Below, in pieces: positions 10,980-20,930 of a DNA stretch of 29,961 bases. The translations under genes and the position numbers were made by a program. Location of the stretch: positions 127,501 through 157,461 of the forward strand of contig RPFO01001790.1 in assembly GCA_009746045.1 (NCBI GenBank), written 5' to 3'. Under the pieces are notes generated by a model. It saw nothing but the letters and a program-made list of their open reading frames with translations, was not told the origin of the DNA and searched no databases. This stretch comes from Mesostigma viride (lineage: Eukaryota; Streptophyta; Mesostigmatophyceae; Mesostigmatales; Mesostigmataceae). Numbering within the stretch: the stretch's first letter is position 1; each line of letters begins with the position of its first letter.

Positions 10980-13900
10980 TCACCGATTGAGCACCGTCAC
11001 GGAGTACGCGCACGCCGTCGTCTTGGTGGCCAGGGCGACGAGGTTCATGCGCGAGTGGGTGCGGATGACAGGGGCAGACAGCCCCGGGCCGTCGTCCACT
11101 TCTTCCCACGTGCCCGCGTCCAAGTCCACCGGCCGCAAGACGACAAAGTGCTCTGGGCGGTACTCGACCGCCCCGCACAGCCGCAAGGCGACGCGCACTT
11201 GCTCGCACGCGCGGCCGATGTAGAGGGTCATCTCCAGCGTCTTGGGCAGTCCGCTCCCTACGTAGTTGGTCAGCGGGAGGGGGCTGGAGACGTTCAGAAA
11301 GACGAGCACAGGCGGCACTCGGTCGAAGTAGCGTCGAGGCACGCAGCGGGGCGACCCGCAGTGGTGGCACGGCGGGCGCCCGCCCATGCGCTCCTGCGTG
11401 CACGCGGCCGTGATGCGCTCGTCGATGTCCATGCGGTCGGCTTCCCACGGGCTGAGCGTGAACTTGTTGACATCCACGAGCCGACCGTCCACCGGGAATG
11501 GCGCCCGGCAGGCGAAGTCGCCCTGGCGAGGAACCACGCCGTCCACGTACCGGAGCAGGCCCGCGGCAGTAGATGTCACGCTGTCCATCTCGCCGCGGGC
11601 CCTCCGCAGCGACGCGTTCAGCCGCGGCAGCACCGCCTGCCTCGCGCGCGTCATGGCGGACACGTCGCCGGTCCTGGACGTGTGCATGCAGAACAGCAGC
11701 TGCAGCCCGAGCGCGCATGCGTCGCCGTGGGACTCGTCCGCACGGTGGCACGTCAACAGGCGCAGACCTTCCTTGGTGACCGCCAGCGCCAAGTACAGCA
11801 GCCCCAGCGCCGCGTCGGTGGGGCAGCTGTTCTCACCCCACTTGTACGAGCCGCGCGGGTTCGGAGGCAGAGTCGTGCCGCCGTTCTGCTGCAAGAAGGT
11901 GACGAATTGATGGCAGTCCGCCACCAGCGGCTGCTGCTGCGCGGCCCTGCGCGGTCGGAACGTGAATGGCGTGGTGTCCTGCCCCTCCCCCATGATCATG
12001 CAGTCGTCGTCGCGCGGCGCCGCTGCCAGCGGTAGCGTCAGGGACTCCGGGTCGATGGCGACGTCATCATCGCGCGACACATCGATGGGTCGGACGGCCG
12101 CTGCGTGCGAGGCACCCTCATCCTCGCCATTGTCGTCGACGACGACGGGCGAGCGCGGCGCGCGGTCTGCTGCCCGTGGAGCCGGCGCGTCCAAGGGGGC
12201 ATCGGCCGCGTCGCCGAGGTCCTCGTCATAGTAGGCGGCGCCGGCCGTGGCCGCCACCTCGTACGCGTGCACGTCGGCCGCGGGTGCCACCTCGTACATG
12301 CACACCATCTCCGCGGCCGGCGCCCCCGCGAGATCCTTCTCGCTCCGCCGTCGCGCCGGGCCCGAGCCGTCGGTGACCCACCACGCGTCCGGCGTCTCAT
12401 CGTCGCGCCGCCATACCGCCAAGCGGTCGCTGGGCCCGCGGCGCACAAACGCGCGCAGGCGAGCGTGCGCGGCGACGTCGGTGTCGTGTTGACCGGCGAT
12501 GGAGAGCGCCGCGAGGAAGCGCTCGAGCGGAGCGCCGCCCACCCACTTGCCCTCCTCGGCATGGAAGAGCAGCCACGCCGGCAACCCGCCGCGCAGGACG
12601 CACTTGCGCCGCGCGGCCGCAAAACTGCAAGCAGGGCATGTGCTCTGGAAGAGCGTCTGCTTCATCGCACTCTGCAAAAGCTCACCGAGGTCGCCCATCG
12701 TGCCGGGAAGGCCTATGACGGGCACAGCATCCTCCCTTTCCGGACCGGGATCGTGGGCTTTCCCGCAGTGCAAGCAGAACGCGCCGCGCTCCGCCATCTG
12801 GGGCACGTCCGCGTGGGAGAGCATGCGACGCAACACAAACTGGAGCGACGGCGTGCGTCCCATCGCCGCCAACGCGCGCTCCAAGCCGCGCACCGCCGCA
12901 TCGATCTCAGCCTGCACGCCTTGCGCGCGCTGCCATACGCAGGTGAGCAAGGCCATCGAGAACCGCGCGGCCACGTCGGTGCCCACGTCCTCCGCGCCGG
13001 GCGCGTTCCGGGCGGCAAACGACAGGCACCGCAACCCCCGCGCGCCGCTCCGCGCCTGCCATTCGCACAGCAGCAGGTAGAACAGCTCCAGCGGCGCGGC
13101 ATGCGGACCATCAAACGCCACGTCGCTGCGCTGCAGCAGCAAGAGGCTTTCGCACGCGTCCTGGAGCTGCGCAAACTCCAGCGCAGCCTCCCGCGCGACG
13201 GCGGACTGCGCCTCGCCTGATGGTCCCGCCTCGCGCTCGACGGTCTCGTAGGACAGGTCCATGGGCGACGCTTGTTCCCCCCGCATCATGGCATCCTCCC
13301 GCTCGTCCGGGTCGACCACGCACGCGCGCGTCGCCGGTATCGGCAGCGGCATCGGTAGCGGCAGCGGCATGACGTCGCTGACACAGTAGCAGCTGGCGAT
13401 GGCGATCGTCGCCACGTCACCCAAGTCCGGGTCCTGGCACCGCCGAACCTTGGCACGCTTGCGATGCGCGTCGACCTCCTCCCAGACCGAGGACGGGCGC
13501 GTGCGTCGCAGGACCACGAAGTGGTCTCCGCCATAGTGCAGCAGCATGCAGCTGAGCCACGCGGTCACACGCGCCTCCCGGCGCTCGTCCCCGATGAGCA
13601 CGTCCATGACCAACGTCTCGGGAATCCTCGGCGCGGCGGTCTGGACCATCCCCGACTCCCCGTACACGATAAACCGCGGCTCGCGCTTGAAAACCTGCTC
13701 CTCCTTGTCGCATTCGTCTCGCTGGCAATTCCTGCACCGCTCGAAACAGAAGGCCTCCCTGCACTTGGCCATCATGCGCGTCTTGACGTCCCACTCCTCG
13801 GGGCAGTCGGTCAGCAGGATGGGCAGGGGCACCTTGCCGAAATCCTGCCGGAACTCGCGCACGCACGCGCGCCCGCCATGGAATAGGTCGCAGTCGTCAA

Positions 13901-15900
13901 TGTGCTGCAGCACCGTGGTCAGGTTGTCAATTGCCTCGGCAAAAGCGCCGCGCTTTCGTCCATACCTTTCGTCGAGCAGCCTGCGCACCCACTCGCGGAA
14001 GCGGTCCATATCGCGCTGGTTGCCCTCCGCGGTCGCGATGTAGTAGCGCAGCAGCGCCAGCCCGATCTTGCAGTGCTCGCCGTGCCCCTCGCGTGGGTTG
14101 CAGCGAAGCGCCTGCAGTCCTGACCGCCCGGCCCGCTGCGTGAGGATCAGCATAATGAGACCGAGTCCCAGCACGCTGTCCACGGGGCAACTGTTGTCCT
14201 CCCCATTTGGAGTCAGCTCGTTGGCGACCAGCATGAGCGTCTCGTACTTCAACATGAGCTCCTCGAACGTGAAACACGCGCGGCACGAACACTTGGAACT
14301 GCCGCTGTGGCCGCCGGCCGGGAACAAAGAGCCCAGCGGCGCGGGCGCCGGCGCGCTCGGCTCGCTTCCGCGCCCGCTGGAGGGCGCCGGACGCGCCGCC
14401 TCGTCCGTCGCGCGACGAGCTGGCGCCGCTGCCTCCCCTTGCTCGCCGTCCGCAGCCCTGGCCTCCCGGCGCGAACGACGTTGCTGCTCCCGGCCGGAAT
14501 GCAAGCCCCCGACCTCGCTGAACAGCCCGCGAAAAAACTCGGCGCGAGCCTCTTGCACCTCGGCGGGCAAACCGGGTTCCGCCGCGAGCGCAGCTATGTC
14601 CTCGTCCTCGTCCTCGGCGGGAGGGGGCTCGGGGGCTCGACGCGAGGCTCGGCTGACCAATCGCCCGGTGGCACGTTGCGTGGATTACCAGGGGGCCGCG
14701 CCACGACGCGCGGGCTCTCCGGCAGCACGTGCTCGGCCGGCTGCGAAACCGGGCGCACGTCGTAGACGCACAAGACCAACGCGTGAGGCAGCGCGTCCAC
14801 GATAGTCGCGGGCGCGGAGACGGCCTCGACCGGATCCACCACCTGCCACAGGCCGGCCGCGGCATCGACGGCGCGGCAGAAAACAAAGTGCTTGTCGGCG
14901 CGCTGCTCCACAAACCCGCGCAGCCGCGCGACCACGGCGACCTCGGCGCCGCTGTCGCCGTCGGCCACGGACGCGTCAAAGTAAGAGGGCACGGCGTCGC
15001 CACCGCAGGCCGTACGTCCCGTCCGCCGTGGACGAGCACACACGCGGGGAAGCCGCCGCGCACGTAGCGGTCGCACACGACGGCCCGCCCGTTGCAGCCC
15101 GCGCAGGCCGCGTCCTGCAGGCGGCGCCTGAGCAACGACCTCGTGCGCTCCTCGAGCGTGCCCGGCGCGGCCGACACGTCGACCACATCCACCACGCACT
15201 CGCCCGTCTCGCCCTGGAGGCCACACGAGCCGCAGCAGGGCGCTCGCTCGACGAGTGCGGGCCCCCCCACGTGCAACAGCGCGCGCCGCAACACGGACAT
15301 CAAGGCCCCGACACCGGAGAGACGCACCCCCGGCTGGGCCAAGTCACACAGTCGCCGAAACTCGTCGCGAGCATCGCACATCGGCTGCACGCTCCCGCGC
15401 GCACGCGCCAGCATGCACGACAGCATCGCCCCCGCCACGCGGAAATCCAACGCGCCGCCGGGGGAGTCCTGCGGTGCGACAGGGGGTGTCACGAGGCCGA
15501 GCCCGCCGGACTCGGCGCGCATCTGCGTCAACGACAGCTTTGCGAACACGACCTCGAGCGCCGTGTCGTGGGCGCCGCTCCCGTTGGACGATCGGAACGT
15601 GGCGTCGCGGGGTCGCAGAACCACGCCCCTGCACGCGGCTCGCATGTCATCGAGGACCTCCCGCTCTTCCAACGTGACGGGCGCGACAGCCGCGGCAGCG
15701 AGAGCGGCTTCCTCTCGAGACACGACCGACCCATCGGAGTTGGGGCGTGGGGACGCGACGGTGGCAGCACCCGCCGCCTCATCCGACACGCTCGCGCGGT
15801 CCAAAGGCTGTGTGGCCGCCTCGGGTAGCTCTTCACCGTCCGCGTGCTCGACAGCACCGCCCAACTCGGTCACAAACGGGCACTCCTCCTGCTCCGCGTC
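10980..15900 (-). CDS. Helitron gene exon 11: four tandem USP-like protease domains, two frame breaks
   Basis: A giant terminal exon of about 1,640 codons ending in TGA at 10982-10980. It begins after an AG acceptor (15903-15901) in phase 0 with an acidic stretch, then four related domains: D0 (about 15620-14760), D1 (about 14290-13370), D2 (about 13150-12260) and D3 (about 11900-10985). D1 and D3 carry NSCP(V/T)D with a candidate nucleophile Cys, CxxC-type metal ligands, and HFVVLR followed by WEEVD. This resembles the Cys box, zinc fingers and His box of USP-type (C19/C98) peptidases. D0 and D2 lack the Cys. Domains are joined by acidic or Pro/Ala-rich linkers. The frame shifts by -1 near 15010 and again near 14640. 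Adding one base at each site makes the whole exon an exact number of codons. Fusion to the helicase is inferred from strand, order and phase; it could instead be a separate gene. Confidence 0.72.
10983..11900 (-). other. Domain D3: intact USP-like protease domain
   Basis: The Cys box is WGENSCPTDAALGLLYL (Cys codon 11825-11823), followed by PPCHHCGSPRC. The His box is EHFVVLRP (His codon 11150-11148), then WEEVDD. It ends with a CAYSV strand just before the stop, as D1 ends with CYCVSDV. Overall it matches D1 much better than D2. Confidence 0.66.
12260..13150 (-). other. Domain D2: degenerate USP-like domain
   Basis: The Cys-box position reads GPHAAPLELFYLLL and lacks Cys. The His-box position reads RLAVWRR and lacks His. 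CLHCGK and CPAC metal-ligand pairs and RGGLPAWLLFH remain, matching D0. It is probably a structural or binding domain. Confidence 0.62.
13370..14290 (-). other. Domain D1: intact USP-like protease domain
   Basis: The Cys box is EDNSCPVDSVLGL (Cys codon 14189-14187). The putative fingers region is CFERCRNCQRDEC, and the His box is GGDHFVVLRRT (His codon 13523-13521), followed by WEEVD. A Cys-, His- and Asp-bearing layout like USP peptidases suggests an active enzyme. Catalysis is inferred from motifs only. Confidence 0.65.
14594..14660 (-). other. Frame break 2 in exon 11
   Basis: In the linker between D0 and D1 the D0 frame hits a stop at 14594. The D1-D3 frame is open across the same Pro/acidic low-complexity region. 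The shift is again -1 and lies near C-rich homopolymers, so an indel there is likely. Confidence 0.6.
14760..15620 (-). other. Domain D0: degenerate USP-like domain
   Basis: It aligns by eye with D2: a helix in place of the Cys box (NGSGAHDTALEVVF, Cys absent), then CCGSCG and CAGC metal-ligand pairs, a RGGFPACVLVH strand, and KHFVFCRA followed by LWQVVD. The His is kept but the Cys is lost. The second half is in a different frame from the first because of the break near 15010. Confidence 0.65.
14990..15025 (-). other. Frame break 1 in exon 11
   Basis: Domain D0 continues from one frame (down to about 15010) into the frame offset by -1 (from about 15015). Comparison with D2 shows no missing block. 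There is no GT-AG pair that could be an intron and no canonical slippery heptamer. A one-base loss (mutation or sequencing error) fits best. Confidence 0.6.
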
Positions 15901-16028
15901 CTGCACGCAGGGAACGTGGTGAGCCGGACAAACGATTGCACGCATCAGCACACGCCCGCATATACATCCTCGCAGGACAAAGGCACGCCAGCGTGAAACC
16001 AAGTCCCGCAAGGCGAGATGCTACCCAC

Positions 16029-16142
16029 CAACGCGGCATCCATCACGTCCATCGCGTCCGCGCCATCGCCCCGCGCAACCGCGCTCCCGTCCGCCGGAAC
16101 GTTGGCATTCTCGCCATCCCCGCAACCACCATCTTCGCTCTC
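16029..16142 (-). CDS. Helitron gene exon 10 (acidic linker)
   Basis: 114 nt, 38 codons, phase 0 at both ends: AG acceptor at 16144-16143, donor GTGGGT at 16028-16023, then a 128-nt intron to exon 11. It encodes an acidic, Gly/Asp-rich segment (starts ESEDGGCGDGENANV). It is the first exon after the satellite-filled intron 9. It could alternatively be the start of a separate protease gene, since ATG codons occur within it. Confidence 0.5.
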
Positions 16143-17865
16143 CTGCGGGGCATCAGAAATGAAGGACGAAGAATCCAACCCGATTACCATCAATCGTTGG
16201 GGGTGGGCCAGGGTCCTAAAATATGCAAACGAGCTTGGATCGGGCTGAAACTTGGGAGGAGGCATGCCTCCCGCTAGTCCATCATGTGAGCAAAGTGGGG
16301 GCTTGCAGGTCCATCGTTTGAGGGGGGTGGACCTTGCCAGGGGGTGTCATGCTCCCTTGCGCGTGCTAGCACGTGCCCGCCCTTAGGGGTGGGCCAGGGC
16401 CCTAAAATATGCAAACGAGCTCGGATCAGGCTGAAACTTGGGAGGAGGCATGCCCCCCGCTAGTCCATCATTTGGGCAAAGTGGGGGCTTGCAGGTCCAT
16501 CGTTTGAGGGGGGTGGACCTTGCCAGGGGGTGCCATGGTCCCTTGCGCGTGCTAGCACGTGCCCGCCCGTAGGGGTGGGACAGGGTCCTAAAATATGCAA
16601 ACGAGCTTGGATTGGGTTGAAACTTGGGAGGAGGCATGCCCCATACTATGCCATCATGTATCCAAAGTGGGGGCTTGCAGGTCCATCGTTTGAGGGGGGT
16701 GGACATGGCCAGGGGGTGCCATGGTCCCTTGCGCGCGCTAGCACAACCCCACCCTTAGGGGTGGGCCATGGTCCTAAAATATGCAAACGAGCTTGGATTG
16801 GGTGAAACTTGGGAGGAGGCATGCCCCATACTATCCATCATGTGTCCAAAGTGGGGGCTTGCAGGTCCATCGTTTGAGGGGGGTGGACATGGCCAGGGGG
16901 TGCCATGGTCCCTTGCGCGCGCTAGCACAACCCCCCCTTAGGGGTGGGCCAGTCCTAAAACATGCAAACGAGCTTGGATTGGGCTGAAACTTGGGAGGAG
17001 GTTTACCCAACATTAGTCCATCATGTGTCCAAAGTGGGGGCTTGCAGGTCCATCGTTTGAGGGGGGTGGACATGGCCAGTGCGTGCCATGGTCCCTTGCG
17101 CGCGCTAGCACAAGCCCAGCCTTAGGGGTGGGACAGGGTCCTAAAATATGCAAACAAGCTTGGATGGGGCTGAAACTTGGCAGGAGGTTTGCCCCACACT
17201 AGTCCATCATGTGTGCAAAGTGGGGGTTTGCAGGTCCATCGTTTGGAGGGGATGGACTTTGCCAGGGTGTTCCATGGTCCCTTGCGCGCGCTAGCACAAG
17301 CCCGCCCTTAGGGGAGGGACAGGGTCCTAAAACATGCAAACGAGCTTGGATTGGGCTGAAACTTGGGAGGAGGCTTCCCCCTCACTAGTCCATCATGTGT
17401 TCAAAGTGGGGGCCTGCAGGTCCATCGTTTGGGGGGGGTGGACATGGCCAGGGCGTGCCATGGTCCCTTGCGCGCGCTAGCACAAGCCCACCCTTAGGGG
17501 TGGGACAGCGTCCTAAAATATGCAAACAAGCTTGGATGGGGCTGAAACTTGGGAGGAGGCATGCCTTCTGCTAGTCCATCATGTGTCCAAAGTGGGGGCT
17601 TGCAGGTCCATCGTTTGGGGGGGATGGACTTCGCCAGGGCGTGCCATGGTCCCTTGCGCACGCTAGAACGTGCGCGCCCTTAGGGGTGTGACAGGGTCCT
17701 AAAACATGCAAACGAGCTCGGATTGGGCTGAAACTTGGGAGGAGGCTTCCCCCTCACTAGTCCATCATGTGTTCAAAGTGGGGGCTTGCAGGTGCATCGT
17801 TTGACGGGGGTGAACATTGCCAGGGGGTGCCATGGTCCCTTGCGCGCACTAGCACGTGGACTCAC
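16143..17865 (-). other. Intron 9, almost wholly satellite
   Basis: 1,723 nt. The donor GTGAGT (17865-17860) is followed at once by satellite sequence beginning CACGTGCTAG, so the array starts within about 8 nt of the exon. About 55 nt of unique DNA separate the array from the acceptor at 16144-16143. Confidence 0.6.
16198..17858 (-). repeat. 186-bp satellite array in intron 9
   Basis: About nine units with a near-exact 186-bp period (one unit is 181 bp). On the minus strand each unit reads a hairpin of the form CCCACCCCTAAGGGTGGG, then GCACGTGCTAG or a variant. In several units the CACGTG is altered to TTGTG. The array ends at 16198 at the apex of the hairpin. Confidence 0.96.
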
Positions 17866-17940
17866 AAACGGGTTTTCATCCGCGTAGCTCGACACTTGCG
17901 AGTCGGTGCCGTGAGACGGCATTCCCACCCCTTCGCTGCC
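17866..17940 (-). CDS. Helitron gene micro-exon 9
   Basis: 75 nt, 25 codons, phase 0. The acceptor AG lies at 17942-17941 and the donor GTGAGT at 17865. It encodes a segment starting GSEGVGMPSHGTDS and ending YADENPF. It is a diverged copy of micro-exon 8, with three extra codons. Confidence 0.5.
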
Positions 17941-18109
17941 CTGCCGGCCGCATAGAAACAAAACGGAAAAAGACTCCAACCGAGTCACCACCGTCCCTGC
18001 TAGGAAAACTGAAAAGGAAAGAAGGGCAACAAGCACACAACCCGCAACATCCACGCGTGCCATCCCGAAAAAGCCTCTATGAACCTAGGAAAACACATCG
18101 AGGACTCAC

Positions 18110-18175
18110 AAACGGGTTTTCATCCGCGTAGCTCGAGTCGGTGCCGTGAGACAGCATTCCCACCCCTTCGCTGCC
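18110..18175 (-). CDS. Helitron gene micro-exon 8
   Basis: 66 nt, 22 codons, phase 0, between an AG acceptor at 18177-18176 and a GTGAGT donor at 18109. It ends YADENPF, as exon 9 does, and resembles the end of exon 7 (FTDENPF). The flanking intron sequence is duplicated with it. Confidence 0.5.
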
Positions 18176-18337
18176 CTGCCGTCCGCATAGAAACACAAAG
18201 GACAAAGACTCCAAGCAAGTCACCACCGTCCCTGCTGGGAAAAGAAAAGAAGGGCAAGAAGCACACAACCCGCAACATCCACGCCTTCCATCCCGCAAAA
18301 GATTCTATGAAGCTAGAAATACAAGTGAAAGACTGAC

Positions 18338-19018
18338 AAACGGGTTTTCATCGGTGAAGCTCATGCCCGAGAGCGCATCTTCCGACATGTTGTCCGTCGA
18401 GAACGGCGGTGACTCGTCCTCGTCCGGGGTCTCGTACTCGGCATCCCTGTCGTCGCCGTCTGAGGGCGCGTCGTCCCCATACGGGTTGAAGTCCCGATCC
18501 ACGTCGTCCTCGTGCTGCTCCAGGAACTCCTCCGCCAACGGGTCGCCGTTGCGCAGCATCCACCGCAGCGTGGCGGCATCCCCATCCATCTCGTCGGCCT
18601 CCGCGGCCAACGCATTGTCCCCGAGCTCGTACGCGTCCTCGTCGTTCGGGTTGTCGTACTCCATGTCGTCGAACCCGTCGCCCAGGTCCATCATATCCCA
18701 GTCGTCGTCATCGCCGCCCGCGGCCGCTCGGTCCTCGACGTCGCGCGCCCTCTTGCGCAACATCAGCCTCGTCGCGTCCTCCGGGTAGTCCCTGGGCATG
18801 ATGCCCGCGTTCTTGAGGATGGGACGCAGCACCACGTTCCTGCAGTAGCCCACGCCGTCGATGACGTGGGCGAACAACCCGCGGATGTGCGCCGAGCCCG
18901 CCACGCGGCTGAGCGCCGTGTACAGCATGCCGTGGCCGAAATACTCATCGCGAAAGTCCACGCTGACGCGCAGGAGCGTCTGGCCCTGGCACTTGTGCAC
19001 GGTGATGCCCCACGCCAG
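18338..19018 (-). CDS. Helitron gene exon 7: helicase C-terminal motifs and acidic tail
   Basis: 681 nt, phase 0. The acceptor GTGCAG ends at 19019. It opens with LAWGITVHKCQGQTLLRV, the conserved Pif1/Helitron helicase motif V region, and continues to YTALSRV (motif VI, about 18900-18925). The last 130 residues are very acidic (runs of Asp/Glu) and probably form a flexible linker. Without splicing at the GTCAGT donor (18337), the frame would stop at 18305, ten codons on. Termination of the RepHel protein there is therefore the main alternative to fusion with the downstream protease-like exons. Confidence 0.85.
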
Positions 19019-19148
19019 CTGCACGAACGCAACCACGCGCACGACAAGCATCCAAACGACGTCCGTGCAGACGGCATGAGACGGTTTGCACGAGAAACGT
19101 GACGAAACGACGCCCGCGGCAACACGCGCAGAGGAAAGCGAGACTCAC

Positions 19149-20930
19149 CACGATCGGGTACATCGTGCGCACGATGGTGAACTTGTCGCCCGCGATGGTG
19201 AACTTGATCCGCGGGATGGCGAACACGCGGCCGTCCAGCGTGCGCACGATGAAGACGAACTGGCGCTCGTCGACCAGCACGACCCGGGTGCCGTTCAGCA
19301 GGCCGTCGCGGTGCGACAGGTTGCGCGTCAGCATGGCGACCGCGCCCGGCTTCCACTCGAGCTGGTGCTCCGGGACGCCCGCCTGCCTCACCATGTTGAG
19401 CGTCTGGTGCGGCACCTCGGTCTTGTGCGACTCGTCCTTGAGCGCGTCGTAGCTATGCGCCGTCTTGACATTGCCGCGCAAGCGCTCCAGCATCTTCTTG
19501 TTGATCTCGTCGCGCTTGGCGTTGGTGGCCACGACGACCGCGGACTGCATGCAATGATGCGAGTCGTACACGTCGGGGAACGCGTGGTTGAGCAGCTCCT
19601 CCTCGGTGTCCACCCGCGGCACGAGCGGCAGAGGCACCATGGGCACGGCCACGCCTGTGCGGCTGTCCGGGACGGGCACGCACGCGACCCTGTCCCCGCC
19701 CACCTCGAGGAGCATCTCGCAGTACTTGGGGTCGTTTTTGGAGCGGTGGTTGGTCGTCAAGCTCAGCCTTGTGACGCCCGGCCACAGCGACGAATTCGTG
19801 ACGCTGGCATCCAGCGTGGCCGACGGCCCGGCGCCCTCCACGACGGGCGCGACCTGCCGAAAGTCGCCGGCGAAGACGACCAGCTTGCCGCCAAAGGGTT
19901 CGTCCCTCTTCCCCATGAGATCGCGCAGGAGCCTGTCCATCGAGTGCACCAGGTTCTTGTTCATCATGCCGACCTCGTCCACGATGATGGCGCCCGCCCG
20001 GATCAGCGCCCTGCCACGCTCCGACTCCTTGGAGATGCCGGAGCCGTGCTCTAGCTCCATTGCCAGCGGGAAGCCGCAACAGAAGTGCGAGGTGCGGCCT
20101 CCGTGCAACTGCAGCGACGCCACCCCGGTGAAGGCCATGGGGATGACCTCGCGCCCCGTGCGCGCGCACTCCTGCATCACCGCGTTCAGCACCGTGGTCT
20201 TGCCCGTGCCGGCGGGGCCGTCCACAAAGAGGCGGCGCTGCGGGCGATCCCCGTTCACGCACCCCATGATGAAATTGTACGCCAGCGACTGCTCCAGCAA
20301 GAACTTGGACGTGTCCGGCGGCTCGATCACCTCCTCTTCCGGCACGCCAAAGTCGCGCGACCGGCACACGTCGACGCCCGCCAGCCGCTGCTCGTTGATC
20401 TCCGGCTCGAGCTCCCACACGTTGTAGCCCTGCGCCCCGAGCCGCCTGTCCAGGTAGGCGAGCGTGCGCGCGAGCGCAACATCCCGGTCCATCCGGGGCA
20501 CCGCGCGCTTGAGGGCCGTGCCCCAGCCGCGGCGCACGTCGTACGCATTGAAGACGTGGTCGCGCGACATCTCCTCCTTGAACTTCCAGAGCTGCTCGGG
20601 GGTCGCGAGCTTCTGCAGCACCAGGACGGCGAACAGGCGGCGCACCTGGTGCGGGAGGCAGAAGCGCTTCGTGGCCTGACGCATCGTCTCGACCGCCTCG
20701 TTGTCGTCCTCGAGCAGGCCCAGCCGACGACACGCCATCTCGTACGTCATCTCGACGCCGTCCACGGTGCGCAGCGATTGGAATGACGTGCCCGGGCGCT
20801 TTAACAGCAGCACGCTCAGGCGGAACAGGTTGGGGTTGCGCATGTCAACGATCCGCAGGCGGCAATAGTGGCGGCGCTCCCGCGGCACGATAAACCAGCG
20901 CGCGCCGGTCTTGCCGCGACACATGATGAT
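19149..20930 (-). CDS. Helitron gene exon 6: Pif1-like helicase domain
   Basis: 1,782 nt, 594 codons, phase 0. The acceptor GCGCAG ends at 20931; the donor GTGAGT starts at 19148, followed by a 130-nt intron. The N-terminal part carries the Helitron linker between Rep and helicase (SFQSLRTVDGV, then AC-RRLGLL). The helicase core follows: Walker A GPAGTGKTT (20220-20194), Walker B IIVDEVGM (about 19990-19967), VVFAGDFRQV, and TTNHRS. Family role: 5'-3' SF1B DNA helicase that unwinds the element during rolling-circle transposition. No stops interrupt it. Confidence 0.93.

Larger units (their letters stand above)
17866..18338 (-). repeat. Exon-plus-intron tandem duplication, about 228-244 bp
   Basis: The exon end DENPF, its donor, the following intron and the next acceptor recur. 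Donor-side ends are at 18338, 18110 and 17866, so the spacings are 228 and 244 bp. The first copy has donor GTCAGT; the other two have consensus GTGAGT. Confidence 0.8.

Noticed and set aside
10935-13220. Long plus-strand ORFs (366 and 371 codons) opposite the protease-like exon
   Set aside because: They are Arg/His/Ala-rich antisense shadows of a GC-rich gene. The minus-strand frame carries the coherent domain motifs.
14594-15025. Programmed -1 ribosomal frameshifting in exon 11
   Set aside because: Neither site has a canonical X XXY YYZ slippery heptamer in the required frame, and two shifts in one exon would be unusual. A simple indel explains both.
19086-20786. Plus-strand ORFs opposite the helicase
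   Set aside because: They are antisense shadows of the Walker A/B-bearing frame and show no conserved motif of their own.
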